Part shown: positions 1 to 5,087 of the stretch, one piece after another
How the letters are laid out: every line of letters begins with the position of its first letter
Numbering within the stretch: position 1 is the stretch's first letter
DNA from: JAKBEU01 sp036172095
GTDB lineage: Bacteria > Patescibacteriota > Microgenomatia > UBA1406 > GWC2-37-13
NCBI GenBank assembly: GCA_036172095.1
Contig: JAVHSH010000006.1
Location: 1-5,221 of the forward strand
Direction: 5' to 3'
Length of the DNA: 5,221 nucleotides
Translations under genes and position numbers: made by a program
The notes under the pieces: generated by a model
Databases searched by the model: none
Seen by the model: the letters and a program-made list of their open reading frames with translations, nothing else
Told to the model about the DNA's origin: nothing

Positions 1-533
1 TCTCTAACTTGACCATTTGAAGTGTGTGGAGTCAATACCATTTTCCCCTTTTTTTCGTCAGGCGTACCACTCAAAAACGTCGTTTCAAAGTCATCTCGTG
101 CTGCGTGGGTTACCGGCATGTTGAGGACTTCAAAAGCGTAGTACTCAAAATCAATCTCAGGGTACGACATACGAATGAAGCCTATCTTATTGAAAATACT
201 GGTGATTTCATTGACAGCGATTGTGATTGGATGAAGGCTTCCTGAAGCGTCAAGAGCTGGTGGTAATGTCACATCGACGTTTATTGATTGCTCTTCTTTG
301 GCATATAATTCTTCTTTTGACCTTTTAAACTCCTCAATGACGAACATCTTGAATGTATTTATATCTTTGCCGGCGGTCTTCTTTTCTTCGATTGAAAGTG
401 TTTTTATATTCTTCAGAAGTGCATTGATCTTTCCATTTCGACCCAGATATGAAATCTCCAACTCACCAATGGATGAAATAGTAGTAATTGAAAGTTCGAA
501 AACCAGTGTTTTTTTAAGTTCAGCAATATCCAT
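1..533 (-). CDS. pheS: Phenylalanyl-tRNA synthetase alpha subunit, 5' part (runs off left edge)
   Basis: Alpha subunit of the class II synthetase that charges tRNA-Phe, working as an (alpha-beta)2 tetramer with PheT in the cytoplasm. Only the first 177 codons are present; the frame is open to base 1. Residues 1-85 form the helical tRNA-binding arm typical of PheS (YLGRNGKINALLK at 29-41, then EEKKTAGKDIN at 49-59). The catalytic core opens with VDVTLP (86-91) and GSLHPI (98-103), followed by YYAFEVLNMPVTHAARDDFE (131-150) and the motif 2 lead-in THTSNGQVR; the last of these reads TPHTSNGQVR at 168-177. The usual bacterial form is THTS-P/G-VQ-I/V-R, so the NG step is a small deviation. The ATG is fixed: an in-frame TAG lies two codons upstream. 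No Shine-Dalgarno site precedes it, but a good promoter ends about 14 nt upstream. It follows rplT by 74 nt; pheT would be expected next, outside the window. Confidence 0.93.
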   Translation of the reverse strand, partial: MDIAELKKTLVFELSITTISSIGELEISYLGRNGKINALLKNIKTLSIEEKKTAGKDINTFKMFVIEEFKRSKEELYAKEEQSINVDVTLPPALDASGSLHPITIAVNEITSIFNKIGFIRMSYPEIDFEYYAFEVLNMPVTHAARDDFETTFLSGTPDEKKGKMVLTPHTSNGQVR

Positions 534-546
534 AGACTATTCAAGT

Positions 547-575
547 ATTGTATATCATTTGAATATGATTGTGAA
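547..575 (-). promoter_or_regulatory. Promoter for pheS (near-leaderless)
   Basis: On the minus strand, TTCACA (570-575) is followed by a 17-nt spacer and TACAAT (547-552); each hexamer matches the sigma-70 consensus at five of six positions. Transcription would start near 540, leaving only about 5-8 nt before the ATG at 533. The same TTCACA-17 arrangement precedes rpmI. It would let pheS be expressed apart from the upstream operon. Start site not measured. Confidence 0.6.
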
Positions 576-607
576 GAGAAAATAAGTGAATTTTAAGTTG
601 GATCGCC

Positions 608-955
608 TTATGCGGAGATTTTTTTGACGATTTGCTCAAAAGTCTTTGGATAATCAATTGCAATCTGTGACAAAATTTTTCTATCAAGTCCGACTTTTTT
701 GTCATTTAATGCAAATGCAAGATCTTTATATGATTTGCCCAATAAATGCATTGCTGCATTCAATCTGACAATCCATAAAGATTTAATGTTTCGTTTCTTG
801 AGTTTTCTTCCTTTAAATGCATATTCACCCGCATGAAGGAGTGCCTCTTTTGCTTTCTTGAACTGCTTGTGGCGTGTCATCCAAAACCCACTCGCCATCT
901 CCAAAACTTTCTTGTGTTTTCTGCGTGTGTGGACGCCTCCCTTTACTCTTACCAT
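608..955 (-). CDS. rplT: 50S ribosomal protein bL20
   Basis: Early-assembly protein of the large subunit that binds 23S rRNA. The 115 residues match the family's usual 115-120. The basic N-terminal extension begins MVRVKGGVHTRRKHKKVL and runs into a long basic helix (about 18-60, with the family pattern AKEALLHAGEYAFKGRK). The globular domain follows with SLWIVRLNAA, corresponding to the conserved LWIxRINAA, and GLDRKILSQIA (89-99), the conserved ELDRKxLAxLA segment. The family's aromatic GYY/GYR near residue 23 is GFW here. It starts 4 nt after the rpmI stop, so the two are almost certainly co-translated; no clear Shine-Dalgarno site is seen. In E. coli and B. subtilis L20 represses its own operon through structured leader RNA. 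I see little room for such a leader if the promoter just before rpmI is used. Confidence 0.97.
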   Translation of the reverse strand: MVRVKGGVHTRRKHKKVLEMASGFWMTRHKQFKKAKEALLHAGEYAFKGRKLKKRNIKSLWIVRLNAAMHLLGKSYKDLAFALNDKKVGLDRKILSQIAIDYPKTFEQIVKKISA

Positions 956-959
956 AGTA

Positions 960-1160
960 TTATTTCAAACCCATCATTTTTTTAATTTTTGATGCAAATT
1001 TACCACCCAATTCCTTGATTGTCTTCAAACGACGGAGGTTTCTTTTTCCTTTCCCACTGCGTAAATGACGCAAGTTTTGGGATCGATGCATTACTTTTCC
1101 GTTTTTTGTTACCTTAAATCGCTTTGCGGCAGATTTACGTGTTTTTGTTTTGACTTTCAT
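960..1160 (-). CDS. rpmI: 50S ribosomal protein bL35
   Basis: Small basic protein of the large ribosomal subunit. The 66 residues match the family's 64-66. It opens MKVKTKTRKSAAKRFKVTKN, the classic bL35 signature (K-KTK-SAAKRFK-T-G), and is Lys/Arg-rich throughout. The middle reads HLRSGKGKRNLRRL, where most bL35 proteins have a HLLTKKSxKRKRxLR-like stretch, so this segment is divergent although the charge is kept. It sits between infC and rplT, the order kept in most bacteria. The intergenic space from the infC stop is 57 nt and holds a strong promoter. No Shine-Dalgarno site precedes the ATG. Confidence 0.96.
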   Translation of the reverse strand: MKVKTKTRKSAAKRFKVTKNGKVMHRSQNLRHLRSGKGKRNLRRLKTIKELGGKFASKIKKMMGLK

Positions 1161-1174
1161 ATGAATGAGAAAAT

Positions 1175-1203
1175 ATTATACCATACAGAATCCCCGTTGT
1201 GAA
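1175..1203 (-). promoter_or_regulatory. Internal promoter for rpmI-rplT (extended -10, near-leaderless)
   Basis: On the minus strand TTCACA (1198-1203), a 17-nt spacer, then TATAAT (1175-1180), a perfect -10 box preceded by TGG, giving the extended -10 form TGnTATAAT. The predicted start is near 1168, about 7-9 nt before the rpmI ATG at 1160. It lies wholly between infC and rpmI. It would allow the ribosomal protein genes to be made when the thrS attenuator upstream stops transcription. Confidence 0.75.
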
Positions 1204-1217
1204 TGGGAATATTGTGT

Positions 1218-1760
1218 TTATTTCTTTTTTGCTACGACAGCCCGAATGACCCTACCTTCCAGTTTCGGTTCTTTTGCGACATTTACATCGCCAAGCTTAG
1301 CGATACAACTATTGATCAATGCATATGCCATTGTGGTTTTCCCCATCTCTCTTCCTCGCAACCCAAGGTTTAGACGCACTTGATTTCCCTCTTTCAAAAA
1401 TTCAAGCCCTTTCTGTATCATGCGCTCCAAGTCTGCGGGACCGATAAAAAGGGATAACTTTATGTCTTTAACCACACCTTTTTTGACACCTTTTCTCGCT
1501 TCCTTTTGCTTTTTCTCTTCTTGATATAAGAATTTCTTGAAATCAATGAGTTTAGCCACTGGAGGTTTAGCATGCTCTGCAATAAGTACCAAGTCCAATT
1601 CTTCTGCCTGCGCTTTAGCTAGTGCATCAGCCTTGCTCATTATACCAATCTGTTCGCCCTTGCTAGAAATCACTCTTAGCTCAGTTGCTTCAATCCGCCA
1701 ATTTGTTATATAAAACTTCTTTGGGGTTGTTTTCTGAAATCTACTATGAGTGGTTCTCAA
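1218..1760 (-). CDS. infC: Translation initiation factor IF-3
   Basis: IF-3 binds the 30S subunit, prevents premature 50S joining and rejects poor start codons. The N-domain carries ELRVISSKGEQIGIMSKADA (27-46) and LDLVLIAEHAKPPVAKLIDF (about 55-74), the family's GEQLGI and LDLVEVxxNAxPPVCRIMDY; a basic linker follows (KKQKEARKGVKK), then the C-domain with FLKEGNQVRLNLGLRGREMG and the terminal EGRVIRAVVAKKK. At 180 residues it equals E. coli IF-3. The start is unusual: an in-frame TAA lies four codons before the TTG at 1760, and the next ATG is at residue 41, inside the conserved GIMS motif. TTG at 1760 is therefore the best choice. It overlaps the end of thrS by 17 nt and has no Shine-Dalgarno site, so translational coupling to thrS is likely. 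Rare start codons are a known autoregulatory device for infC. Confidence 0.95.
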   Translation of the reverse strand: MRTTHSRFQKTTPKKFYITNWRIEATELRVISSKGEQIGIMSKADALAKAQAEELDLVLIAEHAKPPVAKLIDFKKFLYQEEKKQKEARKGVKKGVVKDIKLSLFIGPADLERMIQKGLEFLKEGNQVRLNLGLRGREMGKTTMAYALINSCIAKLGDVNVAKEPKLEGRVIRAVVAKKK

Positions 1761-3507
1761 TGGTTTGTTTTAGTGTACTGATAAATGATGCCACTGTTTG
1801 CATCCCGAGGTCTTTGCCATCCCTTGCCCTAATCGATAGTGATGGTTCAGCCGCCTCAATTTCTTTCTGTCCCATTATACCCATATACGGTACTTTTTGC
1901 AATGTAGCTTGGCGTATTTTTTTCCCAAGCGTAAGTTGTTGCGCATTAACCTCTGCTCGGATACCATTAGATTTGAGGAGCTTCTTTATCTCCATCGCTT
2001 TTTCAAGCTGTGCATCTGACACGGGAAGTATCTCAACCTGCACAGGTGCTAACCATAATGGAAACTTCCCAGCATACTGTTCAAGTAAGAATGCGAGGAA
2101 CCGTTCATGTACTGAAAGAGGAGCTCTGTGAATAACAAACACATCATTATTCTGTTCGCCCTTTTCATCGATATACGTAAGATTGAATCTTTTTTTTGCG
2201 GCAAAATCCAATTGAATTGTTGACATTGTCTCTTCTTTTCCAAGAATAGATCGGAATTGGACATCAACTTTTGGACCATAGAACGCTGCTTCATTTTCGG
2301 CCTCCTTAAATGGAAGTTGCATTTCTACAAGCACTTCACGTAAAACTTGCTCTGAGAATTCCCAATTCTCCGGTTCATTGATATACTTATCAGTATGTTT
2401 TGGATCCCATTTTGAAAGCCTAAACCAATAATCCTTTAATCCGAACAGCTCAAAGTAAGCAATCGTCAATTTCAACACACCCGCAAACTCGCTTTTGATT
2501 TGGTCTCGACGACAGTACATATGTGCGTCATTCATAGCCATCGCGCGAACACGCAAAAGTCCAGAGAGTGTTCCAGACAGTTCATTTCTGTAACACGTAC
2601 CATATTCTGCCAAACGGAGTGGAAGTTCTCTATAGCTTCTCATACCATGTAAGAAAATCCTATGGTGATGTGGACAGTTCATAGCTTTCAGATAATATGT
2701 TCCGTCGTCCATGACCATTGGAGGATACATACTATCTTTATAATATGGCAAGTGACCGGATGTGAGAAAAAGCTCCTCTTTTGCAATGTGTGGAGTTACT
2801 ACCCTTAAATATCCTGCCTCATCCTCCATTTTTTTTGCTAAGTCTTCAATCAGATTGCGAATAATGGTTCCCCTAGGAAGCCACATAACGAGACCTTTTC
2901 CAACGACTTCATCAATAAAAAATAGCTCAAGTTCTTTACCAAGCTTTCGATGATCTCTCTTTTTTGCCTCTTCAAGTTGCCATAAATACTTGTCTAAATC
3001 TTCTTTTGTCGCAAAACATGTACCATAAATACGAGTAAGCATTTTATTTTTTTCGTCGCCCCTCCAATATGCTCCTGCAACAGAAAGTAATTTGAAGGGA
3101 CCAATCTTATCGGTGGATTCAACGTGTGGTCCTTTGCAAAGATCTACATCTGAGCCTGCTTCACGCGGTTTACCTGTCCAATAGACAGTTGCCTTTTGGC
3201 CCTTTTCTCTGATCTCCTTTATCCATTCCTGTTTATACGAATTATCCTTAAAGAGCACCTCCGCATCTTCAAGGGAAATCTCTTCACGGACGATAGGAAG
3301 TTTCTTATTGATTATCTCGCGCATTCTTTTTTCGATTTTGGGAAAATCTTCTTCACTGATTTTACCTTCATAGTCAAAATCAAAATAAAATCCATCTTCA
3401 GTTGGTGGGCCCATCGCTCGTTTAAGACCGGGATATAGATCTGTCATGGCAAGATGTAATATATGCTCACATGAATGCCTCATCGGTTCCAAATTTTTGT
3501 TATCCAT
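1744..3507 (-). CDS. thrS: Threonyl-tRNA synthetase, form lacking the TGS domain
   Basis: Class II synthetase that charges tRNA-Thr and edits mischarged Ser-tRNA-Thr. The 587 residues begin at the editing domain: RHSCEHILH holds its HxxxH pair (H11, H15), and CKGPH the second pair (C124, H128). The catalytic domain follows (about 190-483): zinc ligands C278 in MNCPHH, H329 in NDAHMYC and H460 in VIHRA; motif 2 GTCYRNELSGTL (303-314), with the key Arg at 307; motif 3 around VHERF (466-470). The anticodon-binding domain (about 485-587) starts at WLAPVQVEILP. Compared with E. coli (642 residues) the deficit is the N-terminal TGS domain of about 60 residues. This is not a misplaced start: the frame upstream is open for only 32 codons to a TGA and has no ATG, GTG or TTG. 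The position matching E. coli Gln381 is Met325. Regulation is likely by the leader just upstream. Confidence 0.97.
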   Translation of the reverse strand: MDNKNLEPMRHSCEHILHLAMTDLYPGLKRAMGPPTEDGFYFDFDYEGKISEEDFPKIEKRMREIINKKLPIVREEISLEDAEVLFKDNSYKQEWIKEIREKGQKATVYWTGKPREAGSDVDLCKGPHVESTDKIGPFKLLSVAGAYWRGDEKNKMLTRIYGTCFATKEDLDKYLWQLEEAKKRDHRKLGKELELFFIDEVVGKGLVMWLPRGTIIRNLIEDLAKKMEDEAGYLRVVTPHIAKEELFLTSGHLPYYKDSMYPPMVMDDGTYYLKAMNCPHHHRIFLHGMRSYRELPLRLAEYGTCYRNELSGTLSGLLRVRAMAMNDAHMYCRRDQIKSEFAGVLKLTIAYFELFGLKDYWFRLSKWDPKHTDKYINEPENWEFSEQVLREVLVEMQLPFKEAENEAAFYGPKVDVQFRSILGKEETMSTIQLDFAAKKRFNLTYIDEKGEQNNDVFVIHRAPLSVHERFLAFLLEQYAGKFPLWLAPVQVEILPVSDAQLEKAMEIKKLLKSNGIRAEVNAQQLTLGKKIRQATLQKVPYMGIMGQKEIEAAEPSLSIRARDGKDLGMQTVASFISTLKQTIENHS

Positions 3508-3515
3508 ATTTGTAT

Positions 3516-3521
3516 AGTATA
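3516..3521 (-). promoter_or_regulatory. Possible -10 box directly before thrS
   Basis: TATACT on the minus strand, five of six matches to the -10 consensus, ending 8 nt before the thrS ATG; transcription from it would be essentially leaderless and would bypass the attenuator upstream. No recognisable -35 box lies 16-19 nt away, so this is weak. Its spacing resembles the candidate -10 boxes of mtaB, rpmI and pheS. Confidence 0.3.
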
Positions 3522-3546
3522 CGAAATTATTAATTATTGATGGTTT

Positions 3547-3570
3547 AAAAAAATCCCTCCTTTCGGAGGG
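3547..3570 (-). terminator. Intrinsic terminator of the thrS attenuator (segments 3:4)
   Basis: On the minus strand CCCTCC (3565-3570), GAAA tetraloop (3561-3564), GGAGGG (3555-3560), one A, then T7 (3547-3553). The 6-bp stem has five G-C pairs. It ends about 40 nt before the thrS ATG and after tRNA-Val. It can act as the end of the tRNA transcript, but its left arm can also be captured by an identical upstream GGAGGG (3592-3597), which makes it the terminator of an attenuator. Confidence 0.92.
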
Positions 3571-3600
3571 TGCTCTTAAACCACAAGGCAGCCCTCCTTT

Positions 3601-3645
3601 TCAGGAGAATGTAGTTGTGGTAATTTTGTTTATTATGTATTTCAT
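3601..3645 (-). CDS. Thr-rich leader peptide upstream of thrS (MKYIINKITTTTFS)
   Basis: A 14-codon ORF, ATG to TGA, with four consecutive Thr codons of three kinds (ACC ACA ACT ACA, 3610-3621), overlapping segment 1 of the attenuator. The peptide itself is presumably unimportant; its role would be to report the supply of charged tRNA-Thr. It resembles in design E. coli ThrL (thr operon) and PheM (14 residues, before pheS). A purine-rich AAAAGAGG lies just before the ATG, but with only one base between, which is short for a Shine-Dalgarno site. It starts 19 nt after the 3' end of tRNA-Val. The ORF is in frame with thrS, separated by this single TGA and 31 further codons. Chance ORFs of this size are common; the Thr run, its place before thrS and the RNA structure are what support it. 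Confidence 0.7.
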   Translation of the reverse strand: MKYIINKITTTTFS

Positions 3646-3646
3646 A

Positions 3647-3654
3647 CCTCTTTT
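3647..3654 (-). promoter_or_regulatory. Purine-rich possible ribosome binding site of the leader ORF
   Basis: AAAAGAGG on the minus strand, separated from the leader ATG by one T. The match to AAGGAGG is partial and the spacing is shorter than usual, so initiation may be inefficient, or may be helped by the nearby processed 5' end left after tRNA-Val is cut out. It is one of the few Shine-Dalgarno-like sites in the window. Confidence 0.35.
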
Positions 3655-3664
3655 AAGAACTCGG

Positions 3665-3738
3665 TGGACCCGACAGGACTTGAACCTGTGACCTTTTCAA
3701 TGTCAATGAAACGCTCTAGCCAACTGAGCTACGAGTCC
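3665..3738 (-). tRNA. tRNA-Val (anticodon GAC)
   Basis: Complete cloverleaf on the minus strand. Acceptor GGACUCG pairs with CGGGUCC (one U-G); D arm GCUC/GAGC with the G18-G19 pair in the loop; anticodon stem UUUCA/UGAAA with loop UUGACAU, giving anticodon GAC for GUC/GUU Val codons; variable loop AGGUC; T stem ACAGG/CCUGU with loop UUCAAGU. G15-C48 forms the expected Levitt pair. Discriminator A73 fits valine. The genomic bases after it read CCGA, so CCA is not fully encoded and must be added or repaired after transcription. It lies 5 nt downstream of tRNA-Asp and must share its transcript. Confidence 0.95.
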
Positions 3739-3743
3739 TCAAG

Positions 3744-3817
3744 CGGAACCAAAGGGACTCGGACCCTCAACCTCTTCCGTGACAGGGAAGCGCTCTAGCC
3801 AATTGAGCTATGATTCC
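3744..3817 (-). tRNA. tRNA-Asp (anticodon GUC)
   Basis: Complete cloverleaf on the minus strand. Acceptor GGAAUCA pairs with UGGUUCC (one U-G); D arm GCUC/GAGC; anticodon stem CUUCC/GGAAG with loop CUGUCAC, giving anticodon GUC; variable loop AGGUU; T stem GAGGG/CCCUU. A15-U48 forms the Levitt pair, where the neighbouring tRNA-Val has G15-C48. Discriminator G73 is the hallmark of tRNA-Asp. CCA is not encoded (CUU follows). The T loop is UCCGAGU: position 55 is C, where nearly all tRNAs have the U that becomes pseudouridine and pairs with G18. Its first ten bases overlap the end of the mtaB-like gene. Confidence 0.95.
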
Positions 3818-5079
3818 TTACATACAACTATTCCGTCTTTCGCAGCTAATATTGTAACATGTATGAGTTGACCTGGCAAGGCATTTTTCCCAGGAATAAA
3901 TCCTTCCAGATGATTGTGGAGTAGTAACTTTGTTCCCTCCTGAGTCGAGTTAATAGCAAGTGCCCCCAAAGTAACCCCGACCATTTTTTTTGTAAATCCA
4001 TCCATTTTCCTTTTTGAAAGAGAAAGAAGTTCATGTGATCGCTCCTTTTTTTCCTGAGCTGTTGGTTCTGGATATTGTTTCTTCATATAATATGCAGCAG
4101 TGTGCGCTCTATTAGAAAAACGGAATACATGGAGTCGAGAAATGGCGCTGTGTATGAGAGCTTCTTCTGTTTCTTTAAACAGCTGATCTGTTTCTCCTAG
4201 ATAGCCTACTATCACATCAGAAGCGATGAAAGCATCCTTACGAATACTCTGAATTGCTTTCAATTTAAACAATATTTCATTAATATCGTACTCTCTTCTC
4301 ATCAATTTTAATACTGATTGACTCCCCGATTGCAGTGGAACATGGAAAAAATGGATAAATCTTTCTTCGTGCGACAGTTCTTTCCGATAATACTCAATAA
4401 ATTCATCAGTCAGGCTCCATGGGTGAATTGATCCAAAGGCAATACGTTGTACCGCGGTTTTCTGTAAAACTGCCTTGATTAGCTCAATAAGCGATTCGCC
4501 AGTATCCTTACCAAACGACTCAGTGTTTATTGCGCTCAGCACAACCTCTGATGGAGTTGGGGTAAATGAATTTATATAGGAAATAATATCTTCAATACGT
4601 TGGGATTGTGGCGCACCTCGAAGATATGGAACTATGCAATATGAACAAAATCTATGACAGCCGTCCTGAATTTTGACAAGAAGTCTATTTGAAAAACGAA
4701 ATTTATCATGGCTGTGTTGAGGTTGTTTTTTAGCCAAACGAACCTCCGGGGTTTGTAGAAGGCTAATGAGCCTTGATTTTTGATCATTGGGTACAACTAT
4801 ATCTGCAAGATTTAGGTTGGTTTTATATTTCTCCCATAATGTAGCGCTGCAGCCAGTGAGGACGATTTTAGCCTCAGGGTGCTTTCGCTTGAGCTGTAGT
4901 ATAAGCTGTTTAGCTTCACGCTCAGCTTTGCCAGTGATAGCACATGTGTTGATAATGATAAATGAAGGTGAAGCTAAATCCACAGAAAATCCTGCACGAA
5001 TAAGCTCGGAATCAATTTTTATTCGTTCAGCTTCATTGACTCTACAGCCAAACACGAAGCTTTGAAATGTCTTTTTCAT
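3808..5079 (-). CDS. mtaB: MtaB-type tRNA methylthiotransferase (radical SAM)
   Basis: Member of the MiaB/MtaB/RimO methylthiotransferases, which carry two 4Fe-4S clusters. MtaB adds a methylthio group to t6A37 of tRNAs reading ANN codons (tRNA-Lys in B. subtilis). The N-terminal domain has the three cluster cysteines C12 (FGCRVNEAE), C46 (INTCAITGKAE) and C77 (LTGCSA). The radical SAM site is CHRFCSYC (C141, C145, C148), followed by IVPYLRGAPQS. HVPLQSGSQSVLKLMRR (246-262) and ASDVIVGYLGET (286-297) are typical of the family. A TRAM domain occupies about 365-420. NTCAITGKAE and GCRVNEAE fit MtaB better than MiaB or RimO, but substrate choice is inferred. At 423 residues it is of normal length. 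The ATG is fixed by an in-frame TAG three codons upstream. The stop codon lies inside tRNA-Asp, so the gene and the tRNAs share a transcript. Confidence 0.88.
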   Translation of the reverse strand: MKKTFQSFVFGCRVNEAERIKIDSELIRAGFSVDLASPSFIIINTCAITGKAEREAKQLILQLKRKHPEAKIVLTGCSATLWEKYKTNLNLADIVVPNDQKSRLISLLQTPEVRLAKKQPQHSHDKFRFSNRLLVKIQDGCHRFCSYCIVPYLRGAPQSQRIEDIISYINSFTPTPSEVVLSAINTESFGKDTGESLIELIKAVLQKTAVQRIAFGSIHPWSLTDEFIEYYRKELSHEERFIHFFHVPLQSGSQSVLKLMRREYDINEILFKLKAIQSIRKDAFIASDVIVGYLGETDQLFKETEEALIHSAISRLHVFRFSNRAHTAAYYMKKQYPEPTAQEKKERSHELLSLSKRKMDGFTKKMVGVTLGALAINSTQEGTKLLLHNHLEGFIPGKNALPGQLIHVTILAAKDGIVVCKES

Positions 5080-5087
5080 ACAACTCT

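Larger units (their letters stand above)
3547..3645 (-). promoter_or_regulatory. Candidate threonine-responsive, ribosome-mediated attenuator of thrS
   Basis: The leader RNA holds three mutually exclusive structures. Structure 1:2 pairs ACCACAA (3615-3621), which lies in the Thr codons, with UUGUGGU (3580-3586), and encloses hairpin CUCCU-GAAA-AGGAG (3594-3607), whose loop includes part of the leader stop. Structure 2:3 is the antiterminator: GGAGGG (3592-3597) with CCCUCC (3565-3570), continued by UGC (3588-3590) with GCA (3571-3573) and CUU (3585-3587) with AAG (3575-3577); that is 12 bp with two single bulges and a 7-nt loop. Structure 3:4 is the terminator with U7. Expected logic: a ribosome stalled on Thr codons masks segment 1, segment 2 pairs with 3, and thrS is transcribed. 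A ribosome that reaches the UGA masks segment 2, so 3:4 forms. With no ribosome, 1:2 and 3:4 form and transcription stops. Pairings are read by eye; function is inferred. Confidence 0.78.

Noticed and set aside
24..585. Plus-strand ORFs in the left 600 bases
   Set aside because: They lie opposite the pheS reading frame, which gives an unbroken, clearly recognisable PheS N-terminus on the minus strand.
534..607. PheM-like leader or attenuator before pheS
   Set aside because: No ATG ORF with Phe codons and no hairpin with T-tract; only a promoter is visible.
1190..1210. Small inverted repeat ATTCCC/GGGGAT between infC and rpmI
   Set aside because: Six pairs with one G-U, a 9-nt loop and no T-tract; it overlaps the -35 box of the rpmI promoter and is too weak to call a terminator or an L20 leader.
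1685..3438. Plus-strand and out-of-frame ORFs across thrS and infC, and similar ones across mtaB
   Set aside because: Translations look random and the opposite frame encodes well-conserved proteins; they are shadows.
3547..3570. Terminator serving only as the end of the tRNA operon
   Set aside because: Possible, but it does not explain the duplicated GGAGGG, the 12-bp alternative pairing, the pause hairpin or the four Thr codons; kept as the null hypothesis.
3601..3603. UGA as a sense codon (Gracilibacteria/Absconditabacteria-type code)
   Set aside because: All genes in the window are full length without internal TGA, so the standard bacterial stop assignment fits.
3508..3660. T-box riboswitch before thrS
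   Set aside because: The region is only about 150 nt and lacks the conserved T-box bulge sequence UGGN and a specifier stem; the Thr-codon leader explains it better.
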